Below, one piece after another: positions 15,572 to 17,738 of a DNA stretch of 17,738 bases. The notes below the pieces were generated by a model. That model saw nothing but the letters and a program-made list of their open reading frames with translations, did not search any database and had not been told where the DNA came from. The translations under genes and the position numbers were made by a program. Numbering within the stretch: the stretch's first letter is position 1; every line of letters begins with the position of its first letter. Origin of the DNA: Ruminococcoides sp052118065 (lineage in GTDB: Bacteria; Bacillota; Clostridia; Oscillospirales; Acutalibacteraceae); NCBI GenBank assembly GCA_052118065.1, contig JBQKHY010000035.1, positions 1 to 17,738 on the forward strand, given 5' to 3'.

Positions 15572-16072
15572 TTATAATGTAAGTTCCATTACATAGTCAT
15601 CCATAATATAACCTTTGCCAATGTCAGTTTGTTCACTTCTTATTGTTTTGTAGCCACAATGGTTATATACATCAATTGTATGTTTGTTGTATTTATTTAC
15701 AGTTAAGTAAACAGATTTTTTCTTAAGTTCCTTTGCTCTGGAAATAACAAAGTTCATCATCTTACTTGCATAGCCTTTACCTCTGTTTTCAAGTGTTAGG
15801 TAAAGTTTGCTTAAAAATAACTTTTTTTCTTCCGGATGAACAACAATGAAACCTATGTTTTCATTATCTTTCTGTACGAAATAAAATTCATAGCCACTAT
15901 TAATTTGCTTATCCATAGCGTCTTTACTAAAGAACATTTCAACCATATAGTCAATTTGTTCTTTCTCAAGAATACAAGGAAAGTACTCATGCCATACTTT
16001 GCTTGCAAGAAGATAGAAAGAATGAATTTCATCATTATTTTTAACTAATTTATAATTTAGTTCCTTATTCAT
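15572..16072 (-). CDS. GNAT-family N-acetyltransferase (166 aa)
   Basis: It transfers an acetyl group from acetyl-CoA to an amine of an unknown acceptor, in the cytoplasm. The acetyl-CoA-binding motif A is clear: LYLTLENRGKGYASKMM (90-106), with the R-G-K-G-Y-A pyrophosphate loop at 97-102. Motif B is VNKYNKHTIDVYNHCGY (125-141), with the conserved Asn and the GY turn typical of the family. Length is usual for single-domain GNATs. AAGGGG precedes the ATG by 7 nt, and a promoter is seen at 16102-16130. No terminator separates it from putP, 80 nt downstream, so some read-through into putP is possible. The substrate cannot be read from sequence; small-molecule or antibiotic acetylation and protein N-terminal acetylation are all possible. 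Confidence 0.85.
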   Translation of the reverse strand: MNKELNYKLVKNNDEIHSFYLLASKVWHEYFPCILEKEQIDYMVEMFFSKDAMDKQINSGYEFYFVQKDNENIGFIVVHPEEKKLFLSKLYLTLENRGKGYASKMMNFVISRAKELKKKSVYLTVNKYNKHTIDVYNHCGYKTIRSEQTDIGKGYIMDDYVMELTL

Positions 16073-16101
16073 AATAAAACCCCTTAAAGTGTAATAACAT
16101 A

Positions 16102-16130
16102 ATTATACAACTAAAATTATTAATATACAA
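16102..16130 (-). promoter_or_regulatory. Promoter of the GNAT gene
   Basis: On the minus strand TTGTAT (16125-16130) and TATAAT (16102-16107) are separated by 17 bp, about 30 nt upstream of the GNAT start codon. Confidence 0.6.
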
Positions 16131-16131
16131 T

Positions 16132-16162
16132 AAAAAAACGCACTAGCAATTGCTAATGCGTT
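16132..16162 (-). terminator. Intrinsic terminator of tRNA-Met
   Basis: On the minus strand, directly after the tRNA, AACGCA (16157-16162 read in reverse) pairs with TGCGTT around an inner self-complementary AGCAATTGCT. It is followed by a run of seven T (16132-16138). Confidence 0.85.
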
Positions 16163-16165
16163 CTA

Positions 16166-16242
16166 TGGTGGGCCAACAGGGATTCGAACCCCGGACCAAC
16201 CGGTTATGAGCCGGTGGCTCTGACCAACTGAGCTATTGGCCC
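16166..16242 (-). tRNA. tRNA-Met (anticodon CAT)
   Basis: This is a 77-nt cloverleaf with encoded CCA. The acceptor starts GGGCCAA, the D-loop region has AGCTCAGTTGGTC, the anticodon stem is CCGG around CTCATAA, and the T-loop is GGTTCGAATCC. Elongator tRNA-Met fits best; a tRNA-Ile2 with lysidine-modified CAT cannot be excluded by eye. Promoter and terminator flank it, so it is a single-gene unit. Confidence 0.92.
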
Positions 16243-16257
16243 TAATCAGTATTTTTA

Positions 16258-16286
16258 ATTATATCAGTGGTTCTCTAATTTGTCAA
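16258..16286 (-). promoter_or_regulatory. Consensus promoter of tRNA-Met
   Basis: On the minus strand a perfect TTGACA (16281-16286) and a perfect TATAAT (16258-16263) are separated by 17 bp. The tRNA 5' end lies 15 nt beyond the -10 box. Confidence 0.88.
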
Positions 16287-16383
16287 TAATTAATTGTTTA
16301 TTTTTTGTGCATTTTTCTGTAAAATTAAGGGTTTTTTCGCAAGAAATTTTACTTTTAAAGGTATGTGAAATATTTGTAAAATG

Positions 16384-16392
16384 TGATATAAT
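16384..16392 (+). promoter_or_regulatory. Extended -10 promoter of the CarD-family gene
   Basis: TGATATAAT is an extended -10 (TG, one base, then TATAAT). The -35 at the expected 17-bp spacing (TGTGAA, 16364-16369) is poor, as is common with extended -10 promoters. The leader to the start codon is about 85 nt. Confidence 0.6.
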
Positions 16393-16480
16393 ATATATGT
16401 AAGAAATATATGAGTAATAAATCGAATTATTAAGAAACTCAGACTTAAACAGTGTTATTTGAATGAATGGAGAATGAAAG

Positions 16481-16975
16481 ATGTATCAAGAGGGTGACAA
16501 GGTAATCAACAGTAATGGTGTTGCCTGTGTAATTGACAGAATTGAAAGAATGAAGATTCCTCATAGCAAGGTTAGAAAGAATTACTATGTTATGCACGAT
16601 ATTCAGAAAAGTGATAATGTTTATTACATACCACAAGAAAATGAAGAAACAATGCGTTCACCAATGACTAGGGCAGAGGCAGAGGGATTGATTGACAATA
16701 TTTCTCAAGTTGATCCTATTGATGTTAAATTTGATAGGTTTAGAGATGAAGCATACAGAAAATGTATGAAAGAGGCTACTCCTGAAGTATTGGTTGCTAT
16801 GCTAAAGTATTTTGTAGCCAGAAAGAAAAAGCGTCAAAGAATGGGTAAAAGCCTTTCTGCTATTGATGAAAAATATATGAGGATTTCTTCAAGAAATCTA
16901 TTTTCTGAACTTTCATGTTCAATGGATATTTCTGTTGAAGAAGCTAAAGAACTTGTATATGGTAATTTCTCATAA
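16481..16975 (+). CDS. carD: CarD-family transcriptional regulator (164 aa)
   Basis: This is a CarD/CdnL-type protein that binds the RNA polymerase beta subunit through an N-terminal Tudor-like domain and stabilises the open complex, often at rRNA and tRNA promoters. The N-terminus MYQEGDKVINSNGVACVIDRI (first 21 residues) matches the family start (F-x-x-G-D-x-V-x-Y-x-x-x-G-V-x-x-I). Residues about 35-60 (YYVMHD, NVYYIPQ) continue that domain, and about 75-160 form the helical C-terminal domain with a basic KKKRQR stretch (116-120 region). Length matches the family. TGGAGA lies 8 nt before the ATG. It has an extended -10 promoter and its own terminator and is surrounded by tRNA genes on the other strand, so it is a stand-alone gene. 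Confidence 0.88.
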   Translation: MYQEGDKVINSNGVACVIDRIERMKIPHSKVRKNYYVMHDIQKSDNVYYIPQENEETMRSPMTRAEAEGLIDNISQVDPIDVKFDRFRDEAYRKCMKEATPEVLVAMLKYFVARKKKRQRMGKSLSAIDEKYMRISSRNLFSELSCSMDISVEEAKELVYGNFS

Positions 16976-16997
16976 TTACACAATCTAATATTAGATT

Positions 16998-17024
16998 AGG
17001 ACTATCAATGATAGTCCTTTTATT
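16998..17024 (+). terminator. Intrinsic terminator of the CarD-family gene
   Basis: AGGACTATC and GATAGTCCT form a perfect 9-bp stem with a 3-nt loop, followed by TTTTATTTT. It begins 22 nt after the stop codon. Confidence 0.88.
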
Positions 17025-17078
17025 TTGCAAAAAATATTATTAATGTAGCTGAAAAGATAATTATATAAAAACAGATAT

Positions 17079-17114
17079 AAAAAATAAGAACCATTCAAAC
17101 GAACGGTTCTTATT
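17079..17114 (-). terminator. Intrinsic terminator of the tRNA-Thr/Tyr unit
   Basis: On the minus strand AATAAGAACC (17105-17114) pairs with GGTTCTTATT (17083-17092), with extra pairs inside. It is followed by a run of T (17079-17084) and lies directly after the tRNA-Tyr CCA end. Confidence 0.85.
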
Positions 17115-17199
17115 TGGTGGGAGATGGTGGATTCGAACCACCGAAGGCGTTGCCAGCAGATTTACAGTCTGTCCCCTTTGGCCACTCGGGAAATCTCCC
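17115..17199 (-). tRNA. tRNA-Tyr (anticodon GTA)
   Basis: This is an 85-nt class II tRNA with encoded CCA. The acceptor is GGGAGAT, the anticodon loop is CTGTAAA, the variable arm is long (about CTGGCAACGCCTTCGG) and the T-loop is GGTTCGAATCC. The anticodon and long arm identify Tyr. It is the second gene of a two-tRNA transcript. Confidence 0.95.
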
Positions 17200-17207
17200 A
17201 TATTATA

Positions 17208-17231
17208 AAGCCTACTATATTAAGTAGGCTT
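17208..17231. other. Hairpin between tRNA-Thr and tRNA-Tyr
   Basis: AAGCCTACT and AGTAGGCTT form a perfect 9-bp stem with a 6-nt loop. On the minus strand, where the tRNAs are transcribed, only a short T-run follows, so it is more likely a processing or partial-attenuation element. On the plus strand GTTTTT follows, so it could stop transcription entering from the CarD side. Confidence 0.5.
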
Positions 17232-17236
17232 GTTTT

Positions 17237-17312
17237 TGGAGCTGGTGGACGGACTTGAACCCCCGACCTGCTGATTACAAATCAGCTGCTCTACCAACTG
17301 AGCTACACCAGC
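17237..17312 (-). tRNA. tRNA-Thr (anticodon TGT)
   Basis: This is a 76-nt cloverleaf with encoded CCA. The acceptor is GCTGGTG, the D-arm region is AGCTCAGTTGGTA, the anticodon stem is CTGATTTGTAATCAG and the T-loop is GGTTCAAGTCC. It is the first gene after the promoter at 17362-17390. Confidence 0.95.
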
Positions 17313-17361
17313 TTATGTAGTTTTCTCAGTAATCTGTGTACCAAATTACTGACGCTCCATT

Positions 17362-17390
17362 ACTATACCACAATAATAATCTGTTGTCAA
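17362..17390 (-). promoter_or_regulatory. Promoter of the tRNA-Thr/tRNA-Tyr unit
   Basis: On the minus strand a perfect TTGACA (17385-17390) and TATAGT (17362-17367) are separated by 17 bp. The tRNA-Thr 5' end lies about 50 nt downstream. Confidence 0.85.
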
Positions 17391-17567
17391 GAAAAAATTG
17401 AAAATATTTTGATTTTTGTTTGTTTATGAGAGAAGTTTGTTCAATTATGTCTGTGGGTAAAGATTAATCAGTTTTGCAAATTAGTTTTCAATTCTGTTTT
17501 TGCGTATATAGATAGGTTGTTAAATAAATTTGGGTTTGTGGGGCTATTTGATAGTTTCAACTAATAT

Positions 17568-17593
17568 GGAATTGTAAATGAATTTACAATTCC
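17568..17593. repeat. 12-bp inverted repeat next to the IS30 fragment
   Basis: GGAATTGTAAAT and ATTTACAATTCC form a perfect 12-bp inverted repeat with a 2-nt centre. It sits 3 bp before the second copy of the dispersed repeat core. It may be an IS end, a target-site relic or a weak terminator for the transposase; no T-run is seen. The stretch 17391-17567 shows no gene or other clear element. Confidence 0.5.
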
Positions 17594-17596
17594 AAT

Positions 17597-17628
17597 CACT
17601 CCTTCCGTCTTTGCATACGCAAAGCCAC
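17597..17628. repeat. Second copy of the 32-bp dispersed repeat core
   Basis: All 32 bases are identical to 75-106, including the CTTTGCATACGCAAAG hairpin. The match stops exactly where the transposase stop codon begins (17629); in the first copy the repeat continues into two more hairpins. This copy is therefore truncated at the IS30 junction. Confidence 0.8.
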
Positions 17629-17738
17629 TTAGATTGTCAAGCCAAGTGCAACACTTTGATTAAAATAGTCAATAGGTGAAAGAATGTCTAAACATTTTCT
17701 AGGTCTATTATTGATTTTATCAAGAACTGCATCAAGTT
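17629..17738 (-). CDS. IS30-family transposase, C-terminal fragment (cut by window edge)
   Basis: The last 36 codons of a minus-strand gene are visible. They contain LDKINNRPRKCL, the conserved tail of the IS30 DDE integrase core, where transposases read NxRPRKxLG followed by a TP-like segment, here SPIDYF, and end in VALGLTI. The remainder lies outside the window, so completeness cannot be judged. The 3' end abuts a dispersed palindromic repeat, with no obvious terminal inverted repeat between. The family call rests on this short conserved tail. Confidence 0.8.
   Translation of the reverse strand, partial: LDAVLDKINNRPRKCLDILSPIDYFNQSVALGLTI

Overview
The window looks like chromosome of an AT-rich, Gram-positive gut-type Clostridia, probably a Ruminococcaceae/Oscillospirales relative. 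The evidence is strong AGGAGG-type ribosome binding sites, ER-type (SipW-like) signal peptidases, a PutP-type symporter, a CarD-family regulator, CCA-encoding tRNA genes and starch-binding modules of the kind seen in Ruminococcus bromii-like starch degraders. The genus is inferred from gene content, not demonstrated.

Region 1 (1-422) has no gene. It holds a multi-hairpin palindromic repeat, a short GC-rich hairpin and a possibly structured 5' leader. Region 2 (423-13740) is a run of nine plus-strand genes ending at a strong intrinsic terminator. In order they are: a small secreted protein with a SipW-type signal; a signal peptidase; a 266-nt gap that can fold into several stem-loops; a membrane-anchored McrB-like AAA+ ATPase; a DUF2357-type protein with a very long coiled coil; four more secreted proteins with SipW-type signals (329, 576, 935 and 386 aa); and a second signal peptidase. 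The 935-aa protein carries five InlB B-type repeats and two CBM26-like starch-binding modules. The 386-aa protein has a Big_2 domain.

My reading of region 2 is a surface-fibre or matrix locus broadly like Bacillus TasA/TapA/SipW. Five exported proteins would be matured by two dedicated peptidases. Unusually, the locus also contains a cytoplasmic, membrane-tethered AAA+ motor and a coiled-coil partner that resemble a McrBC restriction pair without a recognisable nuclease. No sortase, LPXTG motif, dockerin or cohesin is visible. The combined system is the strongest candidate for undescribed biology here; its function is inferred.

Region 3 (13741-16162) holds convergent minus-strand genes: putP and a GNAT acetyltransferase, each with its own promoter. 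Region 4 (16163-17400) is housekeeping: tRNA-Met(CAT), a CarD-family regulator, and a tRNA-Thr(TGT)/tRNA-Tyr(GTA) pair, with near-consensus promoters and terminators. Region 5 (17400-17738) holds a long inverted repeat, a second perfect 32-bp copy of the core of the repeat at the left end, and the C-terminal fragment of an IS30-family transposase running off the window.
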